This document shows positions 54,501 through 62,500 of a stretch of 64,000 nucleotides of DNA, in pieces. The stretch's first letter is position 1, and every line of letters starts with the position of its first letter. Below the pieces are notes generated by a model. The model worked only from the letters and a program-made list of their open reading frames with translations, had not been told where the DNA came from and did not search any database. The DNA is taken from contig NZ_CP127294.1 in assembly GCF_030285625.1 (NCBI RefSeq), forward strand, positions 1,994,001 to 2,058,000, read 5' to 3'. This DNA is from Amycolatopsis sp. 2-15 (lineage in GTDB: Bacteria > Actinomycetota > Actinomycetes > Mycobacteriales > Pseudonocardiaceae). The translations under genes were made by a program, and so were the position numbers.

Positions 54501-54911
54501 CGAGTAGGTCTCGTCCGCGAGGTGTGAGCTGCCGGGGCCGCCCAGGCGAGAGCTGCCGTTGGACTCCGCCAGGTGTGAACTGCCATCGAACTCGGAGTCC
54601 TCGGCCCGGCGCGAAGCCGAGCGGGAGCCGGGCGCGGCAGAGTGGCCGTTGGGCCCGCCCACGCGGGAGCTGCCGTTCGACTCCGCCGGATGCGAGCTGC
54701 CGTTCGACCGCCCCCCGGGCTCCGCGCGGCGCGAGCCGGGGTCCGGGTCTTCCGTGTCGAAGGCCGGGCGTTCGCCGGTGTGGCGGGCCACGACGTCGGA
54801 GACGCTGATGCCGCCCTGGGTTTCCATGGAGCGGCGGCGGCCGGCGCGGGTGCGGGGGGTGCCGTTGTCCGAGTGGCGACCGGTGCCGGGGAGGGGGCGA
54901 TCGTCGGGCAC
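51504..54911 (-). CDS. LytR-CpsA-Psr (LCP) family protein with long collagen-like cytoplasmic tail
   Basis: A 1135-residue protein. Residues 1-285 are charged and Ser/Pro-rich with repeats of NGSSHLAESNGSSRLGGP type. About 285-597 is almost continuous X-X-G triplets (PNG-KPG-PNG-KPG, MPG-PGG-MPG), a collagen-like tract. A charged helical segment (RRKIDHTLARFSAAHDEMLA) leads to one helix at about 781-803 (VVLIVLAVLVFLGTGVAWGA). The LCP domain follows (FLMVGSDSRDG, SFPRDLEINRP, YVRARHVKGDPTSDYGRIKR). LCP enzymes attach glycopolymers to peptidoglycan outside the membrane. GTG at 54911 has AAAGGAG 5 nt upstream. Usual LCP tails are under 150 residues, so this one is exceptional. Confidence 0.88.
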   Translation of the reverse strand: MPDDRPLPGTGRHSDNGTPRTRAGRRRSMETQGGISVSDVVARHTGERPAFDTEDPDPGSRRAEPGGRSNGSSHPAESNGSSRVGGPNGHSAAPGSRSASRRAEDSEFDGSSHLAESNGSSRLGGPGSSHLADETYSTSSRSHRAEQPPPRGRRARPDDDPPAAPSAGGPVPHADSPGRASHAADAPEPPPSRGPRRAAPEPPSPRRPTTSQPLPTGRRRAPEPPAPGGSHAVPDHGPDFADLPAAEPPGRHGTSTPPEPANGRPRGRTPGPTGAAPLPPAERPARPNGQRPGPNGMPGAGGVAAPNGNPGPNGMPPANGMPRPGGPAGPNGKPGPNGKPSSQTGTNGVPGPNGAAGPNGKPGSNGKPGPRPGTNGMTGANDVPNAVGPAGSRGKTAPDGTSGPHGVPGAAGPNGKAGPNGMPTANGMPRPGRPAGANGKAGPNGKAGPSGMPGPGGMPGPDGSAGATGKPGHHTGPNGNPAGNSMPGAGGAAGPNGKAGLNGKAAPNGMPGPGGMPGPDGLASANGKTGPNGMSGPHGVPAADGAAGLNGKAGANGKRRPQAGANGRPGPNDAANGKPGVPGKSGVPGKSSVPGADQGLAADGFNENDPSTEADQNNQATPGAERTQLTSPVGERTQLTPPVNGKRPPRQRRPPARPAGVPARSELDPLTMTDEMEAIDEATQYRRKIDHTLARFSAAHDEMLAEEDKRRERMARLTARPVALFEQTRTALQRVVAPTGMMKAVPAEEPEDAEENPEERAPQTRLQEKKQRHNERTIRIGRVVLIVLAVLVFLGTGVAWGAVNWFDAKFTQVSALDENSSDIRNADAQANDENFLMVGSDSRDGASAEEGVGTAESNPGARSDTVMVAHVPADRKRVVVVSFPRDLEINRPDCNRWDPSKSATTDEVVSGQSIAKLNTAYAVGGPQCVTKVIQKITGLRINHFVGIDFNGFKDMVDAVHGVTINNEKPIDDEVLGKVLLETGDVSISGDQALNYVRARHVKGDPTSDYGRIKRQQAFIGALLKKVMSSDVVLDPGKLSAFITAFAKATFGDNLGVQQMMTLAQSMRGVDPSKINFMTVPTTGTANKRGNEVLVQSRTDSLFDALRENTPLPGEKTATAANAGSSAKIDGKGTEG

Positions 54912-55139
54912 TCGGACTCCTTTCGCACTTCGGGCGCTTACGAACCGGCGGCGGGGCCTTTCGTTCCGGCTCTCCCAGGGCACGTCGTTCCTCGGGAGGT
55001 TTTCGTTATCGTACGGATACCCGCCGTTCGTGACGACACCCTCCCGCGAATTTCTTCACCATGAGTCGACCCACGGAGGCCCGAAGGGGACGAACAGGTG
55101 AAGATTGGCGTAGGCAAAAGGGAGTACGCCGCGTTTACG

Positions 55140-55814
55140 TTACTCAGAGTGGGTAATGACGTGCGTCGTTTCGCGGTCGTGATAGGCGACTTTGTTGCGC
55201 CCCGCGCGTTTCGCCGCGTACAGGAGGTTGTCCGCGCGCAGGAGTTGCCGCTGGGCGGACACCGGGCCGGCGGAAGCGTGCGCCAGGCCCGCGCTGATGG
55301 TGACTCTCAAGCCGGGCTGAAGTTCTGACCAGGGGTGACGGGCGACGCGCGTGCGGGCGGCCTCGACGATCCGCACGGCCCTCGGCGCGTCGACGCCCGG
55401 CAGCACGAGCGCGAACTCCTCACCGCCGTAGCGGGCGCAGAACCCGTCGGGCGGCAGCTCTTCCTGCAGCAGGTCGGCAACGCGGCACAGCACGCGATCG
55501 CCGAGGAGGTGACCGTACGTGTCGTTCACGTGCTTGAACCGGTCGAGGTCGATCAGCGCGACGGCGAGCCCGCGCGCGGCCGGCAGCCCGGGCAGCCGCT
55601 GGTCGAGGTAACGGCGGTTGTAGCTCGACGTCAGCGTGTCCCGGAGGCTGCCGGCCCGCGCGATGTCGAGCGCGGACCGCAGGTGCTCGTAGGCCCGGCG
55701 CCAGTCGCCCTGCTTGGCGAACATGCCGGCGATGGTCTCGTGCAGGCTCAGCAGATCGGGAGCGGGTGCACCCGCCGTGAGCTCGTCCTCGGCCGCCACA
55801 CCCACCTCCGCCAC
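55140..55814 (-). CDS. GGDEF-domain diguanylate cyclase
   Basis: A 224-residue protein. The first 65 residues look like a TPR-like helical hairpin (SLHETIAGMFAKQGDWRRAY, EHLRSALDIARAGSLRD). The GGDEF domain follows: LTSSYNRRYLDQRLP, ALIDLDRFKHVNDTYGHLLG and the active loop ARYGGEEFALVLPG. No RxxD inhibitory site is visible five residues before GGEEF. It should make c-di-GMP from GTP without that feedback. The N-terminal part is typical of the last repeat of a longer sensor, so it may be a shortened family member. With the RsiG-like protein at 34.9 kb it suggests c-di-GMP signalling. Confidence 0.88.
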   Translation of the reverse strand: MAEVGVAAEDELTAGAPAPDLLSLHETIAGMFAKQGDWRRAYEHLRSALDIARAGSLRDTLTSSYNRRYLDQRLPGLPAARGLAVALIDLDRFKHVNDTYGHLLGDRVLCRVADLLQEELPPDGFCARYGGEEFALVLPGVDAPRAVRIVEAARTRVARHPWSELQPGLRVTISAGLAHASAGPVSAQRQLLRADNLLYAAKRAGRNKVAYHDRETTHVITHSE

Positions 55815-55922
55815 CTCATGGTTGTCGTCTTAAAGGAGCGGCGTCTTGAGGCATCGGTACGCGCGAAAGCGAATATCGCTCAAGTGGACGACATGGGCCT
55901 CGCTTTGTCACGCACCGAAGTT

Positions 55923-56498
55923 CTACCGCCCCAGCGACGAAAACGGTTTCTTGCCCTTGAGCTGCGCATACTGGTCTTTGGCCCAGTAACTCACGTTTAC
56001 CCCAGTGCCTTCGAGCAACTGTACGTAATCGGGCCACGAGATCCACCGCCAGTCACCGACTTCCGCGGAGTTGGGCTCGGGGTCGCGATCGGCCCACGCG
56101 ACGAACACCGGGCAGAACTCGTTCTCCACGATCCCCTGGAACGGCGGCGTCCGGTACCGGTACTTCGGCAGCACGCACTCCAGGTCCCGCAGCTCCGGCA
56201 GCCCGATCTCGTACGCCGCGCGCCGCCGCACGGCGTCGGGCAGTGGCTCGCCCGGCGCGGGGTGTCCGCACACGCTGTTGGTCCACACCCCCGGCCACAC
56301 CTTCTTGTCCAACGCCCGTTGCGTGATCAGCAACGCCTGATCCGAACGGCGCAGCACGTAACACGAGAACGCGAGGTGCAGCCGCGTCTCGCCGTGGTGG
56401 CTCTCGAGCTTCGGCCCGGTCTCTCCCGTCGGCACGCCGTCCTCCGTGACGAAGACGACGCGCTCGGACTCGGATTCGGATTCGGTGATGGTGTCCAC
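55923..56498 (-). CDS. idi: Isopentenyl-diphosphate delta-isomerase type I
   Basis: A 191-residue Nudix-fold enzyme that interconverts IPP and DMAPP. The catalytic cysteine is in VWTNSVCGHPAPGEPLPDAV, the Nudix-like box is RRRAAYEIGLPELRDLECVL, and the second catalytic glutamate is in ENEFCPVFVAW. LHLAFSCYVLRRSDQALLIT fits the family N-terminal strand. GTG at 56498 is chosen because the further upstream frame has no conserved residues; a clear ribosome-binding site is lacking. No other isoprenoid gene is adjacent. Confidence 0.92.
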   Translation of the reverse strand: MDTITESESESERVVFVTEDGVPTGETGPKLESHHGETRLHLAFSCYVLRRSDQALLITQRALDKKVWPGVWTNSVCGHPAPGEPLPDAVRRRAAYEIGLPELRDLECVLPKYRYRTPPFQGIVENEFCPVFVAWADRDPEPNSAEVGDWRWISWPDYVQLLEGTGVNVSYWAKDQYAQLKGKKPFSSLGR

Positions 56499-56988
56499 GT
56501 GACCACTGAACACCAGAGCTCCACGGACGAGGTACCGCAAGGCGGGTGGCCGTGCCGTTCATCCCGGTTCGGGTGGCGGGGCGGCACGGTGCGTGACGGT
56601 CAAGCCTCCACGTGACCGCCTCGGGTGAACGGTTGAGTCCGAAGTGGACAAAACGGCGCACGGTCCGGTCGGCCGACACGATCCGTCACCGCCGAGGGCC
56701 TCGCGCCGCTGCTCGGCCCGGCTCGGGTGAACCACCGACCCGGCCCTTGACGCACGGTTGCCGAACGCCCGGAAACCCGGCGACAACGGGAAATCCTCAC
56801 GCGGGAGCGAAAATCGACACCACAAACCGCCCCCGGCGAACCACGCCGGACAGCACAGTCCGTGACAGCGATCGGCCCGCAGGTCAGCGCGTGCCCGCCT
56901 CGGGTGAACGATCTTGTCCACCGGTCCGAATTGGACGGATGTCAGTAATAATTCCCGTGTGCCAACGAAACCCGGGCCGGTCCCTTCG
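56499..56988. other. 490-bp non-coding region with TCGGGTGAAC repeats
   Basis: TCGGGTGAAC occurs at 56621-56630, 56723-56732 and 56900-56909 in the same orientation. The first and third share a longer context: CCGCCTCGGGTGAACG, then a TTG(A/T)... stretch and a CCGAA(G/T)TGGAC block about 20-30 bp later. The rest shows no coding frame and no RNA structure I recognise. It must contain the idi promoter on the minus strand. Confidence 0.45.
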
Positions 56989-57822
56989 TCAGTGGCTGTC
57001 GAGGTGCGCCACGATGAGGGAGGTGAGGGCCTCGGGGGCTTCTTCGGCGACCCAGTGGGACACGTCCTCGAGCATCTCGAACCGGTACGGCCCGGTGACC
57101 CAGTTGCCGGTGTCGAGCGCCGCGGTGGAGCCGAAAGCGACGTCCTCGGTGGACCACACGTAGAGCGTCGGCACCTCGACCTTGCCGATCTTCCCGCCCG
57201 GCCGCCCGCCGCGATACCAGTTCAGCGCGGCCGTGAGCGCGCCTGGTTCCTCGAGGCGCCGCACGTACTCGTCGATCCGGCTCGGCGGGATGCGGCGCTC
57301 GAAGATGTCGCGCAACGCGCGGGCGCCCTCGGCGAGCATCTTCCGCTCCGTGGCCGGGGTCGCGCGCCACTCCGTCATGTACGCCGAGCGCAGGTGCTGG
57401 TCTTCGTCGGTCTTCATCGCCGCCGCGAGAGCCGCCGGGTGCGGAGTGGACACCACCGCGAGGCTGCGCAGCCGGTCAGGGTGCGCGTCCGCGGTCCACC
57501 ACGCGACGGCCCCACCCCAGTCGTGCCCGACAAGGTCGAACTTCGGCCACCCCAACGCATCCGCCATTGCCACGACGTCGTCCACCAGGGTAGAAATACC
57601 GTACTCCGCAGGTTGTTCCGGTCGAACGTCCGGCGAGTACCCCCGCTGGTCGGGTGCCACGGCGCGGTAGCCGAGCACGCCGAGGGTCGCCACCTGGTGT
57701 TCCCACTCCACGGCGGCCTCGGGGAAACCGTGGAGCAGCAGCACGGGGCGACCGTCCTCCGGCCCGGAGGCGATCGCGTCGAAAGAGCCTGCTTCGGTCG
57801 GAATGGTGAGCTGGTCGATCAC
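56989..57822 (-). CDS. Alpha/beta hydrolase, epoxide hydrolase-like
   Basis: A 277-residue alpha/beta hydrolase. The oxyanion loop is LLLHGFPEAAVEWEHQVATL (HGxP form typical of epoxide hydrolases). The nucleophile is Asp in FDLVGHDWGGAVAWWTADAH (G-H-D-W-G-G). The acid is expected in the TLYVWSTEDVAFGSTAALDT region and the histidine in LEDVSHWVAEEAPEALTSLI. H-D-W-G favours epoxide hydrolase or haloalkane dehalogenase over esterase. GTG at 57822 is chosen because TAGAGT lies 7 nt upstream (leaderless); a GTG at 57831 lies within that spacing. Confidence 0.87.
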   Translation of the reverse strand: MIDQLTIPTEAGSFDAIASGPEDGRPVLLLHGFPEAAVEWEHQVATLGVLGYRAVAPDQRGYSPDVRPEQPAEYGISTLVDDVVAMADALGWPKFDLVGHDWGGAVAWWTADAHPDRLRSLAVVSTPHPAALAAAMKTDEDQHLRSAYMTEWRATPATERKMLAEGARALRDIFERRIPPSRIDEYVRRLEEPGALTAALNWYRGGRPGGKIGKVEVPTLYVWSTEDVAFGSTAALDTGNWVTGPYRFEMLEDVSHWVAEEAPEALTSLIVAHLDSH

Positions 57823-58186
57823 GGCTCGCACTCTACGGGGGCACACCGACACTTTCCGGCGATGGCCTCTCATGCAGGTCTGGGCGGAAAAAGGGGCAAA
57901 TTGCGGACCGATCCGGTCAGCCGCACCCGGGCCTTGCTGGGGCATGTCCTGTTTGTCCGGTCGTGAACACCGTTGCCCCCGCGTCCGCGACCTGTGTCCA
58001 TAAGGGAACAACCGAGCGCGTGGTATCGCTCACTCACTTACCGTTACCTCGCCGGCTCCGGTCAGCCTTCTCGAACCTCGGAAGTGTGAAGCGGCGTCAC
58101 GGCATTTGCGAAGAACCGTCGTCTTGACGGCGAGCAGCTTCGACTACAAGTCGACAACCGAAGAAAACCAACCAGAGGAGAAGAGC
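57823..58186. other. 364-bp upstream region of the ESX locus
   Basis: No coding frame fits. It must hold the promoter of the type VII gene cluster. TTGACG at 58124-58129 with TACAAG at 58145-58150 (15-bp spacer) is a weak candidate. AGAGGAG just before 58187 is the ribosome-binding site of the first gene. Nothing else recognisable. Confidence 0.45.
57830..57835 (-). promoter_or_regulatory. Candidate leaderless -10 of the hydrolase gene
   Basis: TAGAGT on the minus strand, 7 nt before the GTG at 57822. Confidence 0.5.
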
Positions 58187-58525
58187 ATGGCTTCGCAGGA
58201 CGGCGCCAAGGTCGATACCCAGGTCATGCGCCAGGGTGCGAGCACCATCACCAGCACGGGTGACGGCATCACGAGCGTCGGTGGCCAGGTGGACTCGACC
58301 ATGCAGGAACTGCTCGGCACCTGGCGGTCGGACTCCGCCACGATCTTCCACCAGGCCATGGGCGAGTTCGACACTACGGTCAAGAAGATCGTGCAGCGCC
58401 TGACCACCCTTTCGGAGCACGTCACCCAGGGTGCGGCGGACTACGACAGCGGCGACGAGCACAACACGACCCTCGCTCGCACCAACGCGACCGTCATCGG
58501 CGGCGGCGGACTCAACGGCTTCTGA
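58187..58525 (+). CDS. WXG100-type ESX secreted protein (EsxA-like, WRS variant)
   Basis: A 112-residue helical-hairpin protein. The turn carries W46-R-S in place of W-x-G, between helices TQVMRQGASTITSTGDGITS and SATIFHQAMGEFDTTVKKIV. The type VII export motif YxxxD is Y86-D-S-G-D90 at the start of a flexible tail ending GGGGLNGF. AGAGGAGAAG precedes the ATG. It probably pairs with the next gene's product. Confidence 0.88.
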   Translation: MASQDGAKVDTQVMRQGASTITSTGDGITSVGGQVDSTMQELLGTWRSDSATIFHQAMGEFDTTVKKIVQRLTTLSEHVTQGAADYDSGDEHNTTLARTNATVIGGGGLNGF

Positions 58526-58569
58526 TCGGCTCGAAACCCACCCACGCTTTTTCCCGAGAGGACAGATCC

Positions 58570-58869
58570 ATGGCTTTGGGCAACTTCCAGATCAACTTCG
58601 CCGCGATGGGCGACACGGTCGGGACGGCCAAGCAGCAGGCGCAGCAGATCACCTCGCTGCTCGAAGAGATGCACAGCAAGATCCAGGCGCAGCGCGAGCA
58701 CTGGACCGGTTCCGCGGCCGACGAGTTCCAGTCGACGTACGAGTGGTGCCACCAGCAGGCCCAGGTTCTGCCGCAGGCGCTCGACGCCGCCTCGCAGACC
58801 CTGTCGACCATCAACGAGGGCACCTCGACCACCGAGAGCGGCAACGCGCAGCGGTTCGCGCAGCGCTGA
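58570..58869 (+). CDS. WXG100 family ESX protein (EsxB-like)
   Basis: A 99-residue protein with the canonical turn W45-T-G47 between two helices (TAKQQAQQITSLLEEMHSKI and AADEFQSTYEWCHQQAQVLP). No clear YxxxD/E motif occurs in its tail, so it is likely the partner that travels with the upstream YxxxD-bearing subunit. AGAGGA lies before the ATG, 44 bp after the previous gene. Confidence 0.9.
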   Translation: MALGNFQINFAAMGDTVGTAKQQAQQITSLLEEMHSKIQAQREHWTGSAADEFQSTYEWCHQQAQVLPQALDAASQTLSTINEGTSTTESGNAQRFAQR

Positions 58870-58964
58870 TGCCGGCGTCGCGGGTCCCCGGGGCGCGGTG
58901 GGTCACCCGCCGCGCCCCCGGTGTCCCCACCGGGTCCGCAGACCTGAAAGGACAGTGAGCACAC

Positions 58965-59513
58965 ATGACCTACGGAACGAACGACGGATCGACGACCGGC
59001 ACCCCGGGCGGCGGATCGGCCACGACAACCGGACCGTTCAAGAGCCCGGGTGACCAGACCCCGCCGCCGGTCGACAACCAGTGGATCCCGCAGGGCACCG
59101 TCACCACGCCGCCTGCGGTTCCCGGTGGCGCCGAGCACCCCGGCAAGGGCGTCACGACGGTCAACACCGAGGCGATGCGCACCTTCGCCACGAACATGCA
59201 GACCCTCGCCGACGGCCCGCTCAAGGACCTGCCCGGCCAGCTCGACGGGATCACCGTCAAGCCCGGTATCTTCGCCACCGCCAACGGCAAGATCACCCAG
59301 CCGATTGTCGGGCCCGGCGGGGTGCGCGACACCACGCGCGCCACGATCCAGGATCTCATCACGTCGCTGCACGACCTTTCCGAAGCCGTGAACACGGCGT
59401 CGAAGGCCTACGACGACGCCGACGAGGCCAACAACATGACGATGGACAAGTACAACCAGTACTTCGGCAACGTCAGCAACGAAATCAACAACGCGGGCAA
59501 CAAGCACAGCTGA
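58965..59513 (+). CDS. ESX-locus small protein with YxxxD export motif
   Basis: A 182-residue protein I cannot place in a named family. Residues 1-60 are Gly/Thr/Pro-rich and disordered. A helical segment follows (VNTEAMRTFATNMQTLADGP), then a beta stretch with GITVKPGIFATANGKIT, and a C-terminal helical pair (ATIQDLITSLHDLSEAVNTA) that ends with Y149-D-D-A-D153. The YxxxD motif after a helical hairpin suggests that it is a type VII substrate. AAAGGACAG upstream of the ATG. Confidence 0.78.
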   Translation: MTYGTNDGSTTGTPGGGSATTTGPFKSPGDQTPPPVDNQWIPQGTVTTPPAVPGGAEHPGKGVTTVNTEAMRTFATNMQTLADGPLKDLPGQLDGITVKPGIFATANGKITQPIVGPGGVRDTTRATIQDLITSLHDLSEAVNTASKAYDDADEANNMTMDKYNQYFGNVSNEINNAGNKHS

Positions 59514-59560
59514 CCGGTCCCACGGGGCGGCGGTCCCAGGTTCGAGGCGAACGAGGGAAG

Positions 59561-62500
59561 ATGGCAGACAACCCGAATAACAGCAACGGGTTCCAGCAGG
59601 ACGACGACGGCATCTGGCCCGATTCCAGCAGTAACGGGAAGTCGAACACCACCGGGGATCCCGGCAAGGACTTCGACGGGCTGACCTGGAAGCAGATCGA
59701 GGCCGCCATCCTCGGCGGCGGTTCGATGACCGGTGGTCAGGACAACCTGGACCGGGCCTACGGCAACGTCAACTGGCAGTCGCTGCAAGCCGCCGCCGGC
59801 GTTTTCCAGACGACGCAGCTGAACCTCGCCGCCATCTCCCAAGCCATCAAGGACCAGACCGCCGCCCTCGCCGGTGACGACGGACCGTGGAAGGGCACCG
59901 CCGCCGACAACTTCAAGGTGCTCGCCGCCAACCTGAGCGGCAAGTTCGACGCCCTCGTGCACATGATCACCGACGGCGGTGGCGGTGCGCGCGACATCCC
60001 GACCCAGCTCGTGAACTCGGCCGCCTACCTGCAATGGGCGCAGAACACCCTTCGCTACATCGACAGCTACTACGCCGAGCAGGTCATCGCGCGCGGCAAG
60101 GTGCTCGGCGACGGGCGGGCCTTCATCTCACAGTTCCCCGACGCGGTCGAGATGATGACCAACGACATGCGTCAGGTCGGCAACACGCTCGCCGGGAAGT
60201 ACAACACCGTCGCGACCGCCAGCTACACCCCGCCGCCGCCCGGCCAGGCCCCGCCACCTCCGCCGCCCGTCCCACCGCCCGGTGGCGGTGGCGGCGACCT
60301 CCCGCCGCCCCCGAACATCCCGCCGCCCACCGACGTCCCGCCACCCGGCGGGGGTGCCGGTGGTGGCGACGGCGGTGGTGGCGGCAACGTCCCGCCGCCC
60401 GAGATCCCGCCGCCCCCGGGTGACACCGGTGGTGGTGACGGGACCGGTGGCGCGGGCAATCCGCCGCCCCTCAACGCCGCGGCCATCCCGCCACCGCCCG
60501 GTGACCTCGGTGGCGGCGACGGTGGTGCCGGTGACCCGCCGCCGTTCAAGAACCTCAACGTCGCTCCGCCGAACCTCGACACGACCGGTGGCGGCGGCCC
60601 CGGTGGTGGGCCGGGTGGCGCCGGCCTGAACAACTTCGACACCACGCCGCCTCCGCTGACTTCGCCGAACCTGCCGCCGCCTCCCGGCTCGATCGGGGGC
60701 GACGACGGCGGGCAGAACGGTGGCCAGAACGGTGGTCTCGGCAACCTGCCTCCGTTCACCTCGCCCAACCTGACGCCGCCGCCCGGTTCGACGGGCGCCA
60801 ACAACGGCGACACCAAGGGCGGAGGCGGCCTCGGCAACCTCAACGTCAAGCCGCCCGCGCTCACGCCGCCGCCCGGTGACGTCAAGGGCGGCGGTGGCCT
60901 CGGCGACCTCGGCCTCGGCAACACCGGTGGTCCCGGCAGCACGGGTGGCGGTGGTGGTCTCGGCGACCTCAAGCCGCCGGCTCTCACGCCGCCGCCGGGC
61001 AACGCCAGCCTGGGCAACAACCTGTCGAACAACGCGCTGAACCCGTCGGACCTGCCGCCGGGCCTGCAGGACACCGGCAACAACGGAAACCAGGGCGCCA
61101 TCCCGCCGCCGCCGATGATGCCGCCGCCCACCGGTGCGGGTGGCGCGGGCGGTCTGGGCAATCAGGGCAGCGACCGGCCGGATTCGGCGGGTCTGCTCGG
61201 TGGCGTGGACAAGCCGTGGCTCTCGGACATCCCGAAGGGCATCGGCGACCCGACCTCGCTCGGCGAAACCCCGCCGTTGAGCCACGCTTCGTGGGCTCCG
61301 CCGCCTGGTGACGCCGGTGGGACCAGTGGCGCGGGCGGCGCGAACCTCGACGGCGCCGGCGGCCTCGGCGGCGCGGGCACGGACGGCCCCGGCGCGATCA
61401 AGGGGCTCGACTCGAGCAACCTGGTGCCGCCGCCGGATCTGCCGGAGTCGTTGACGGACCCGAACGCGGCGAACGGTCCTGGTCAGGCCGGTGCCGGTGG
61501 CGCGGGCTCGGGCATGCCGATGATGCCGCCGGGCGGCGCGGGTGGTGGTGCGGGCGGCCTGGCCAACCAGGGCAGCGACCGGCCGGACTCCGCGGGTCTG
61601 CTCGGGGGCATCGACAAGCCGTGGCTCACCGACGTCCCGCAGGGCATCGGCGACCCGACCTGGTTCGGGGAGACGCCGCCGCTCAAGTCGGCCTCGTGGG
61701 CTCCGCCGCCCGGAGCGGACGCGGGCGCCGGCGGTGCCGGTGACAGCGGTGGGCTCGGCGGGGTGCAGGGGCTCGACTCGAGCAACCTGGTGCCGCCGCC
61801 GGGTCTGCCGGAGTCGCTGGCCGACCCGAACGCGGCGAACGGTCCTGGTCAGGTCGGTGCCGGTGGCACGGGCTCGGGCATGCCGATGATGCCGCCGGGC
61901 GGTGCGGGTGGTGGCGCTGGTGCGAACGCGCCGGCCGCAGACCGGCCCGACTCGGCCGGTCTGCTCGGTGGCGTGGACAACGCGTGGCTGGTGAACTCGC
62001 CGGCCGGCGTCGGTGACCCGAACTCGTTCGGGGACACCCCGCCGTCGAAGTCGGCTGACTGGGCGCCGCCGGGACTGTCCTCTGTGGACGGTATCGACAC
62101 GCCCGCCGCGCACGACGTCGACAACACCGGCACGCCGGGCCTGGCCGTTCCGCCGCAAAACGGTATGGGCGGCCCCGCGCCGACGGGCACCGCGACCGAG
62201 CGGCCCGACTCCGCGAGCCTGCTCGACGGAACCACGCAGCCGTGGACGAACGGCCAGGTCCCGGCCGGTGCCGGCGATCCGGCCGTGGCCAGCGACACCC
62301 CGGCGGCGCCCGCGACGTCGTGGCCGACGCAGCCCGACGCGGTGCCCGCCGCACCGGCGCCGATCGACGCCACTCCGGTCGCCCCCGTGCCCGTCACTCC
62401 GGTCCACCCGACCCCGGTGCACCCGGCGCCCGTCGAAGCCACGCCGGTCGAACCGGTGGCCGCGGCTACCCCGGACGACCTGGCTCCCGTCACGGGCTGG

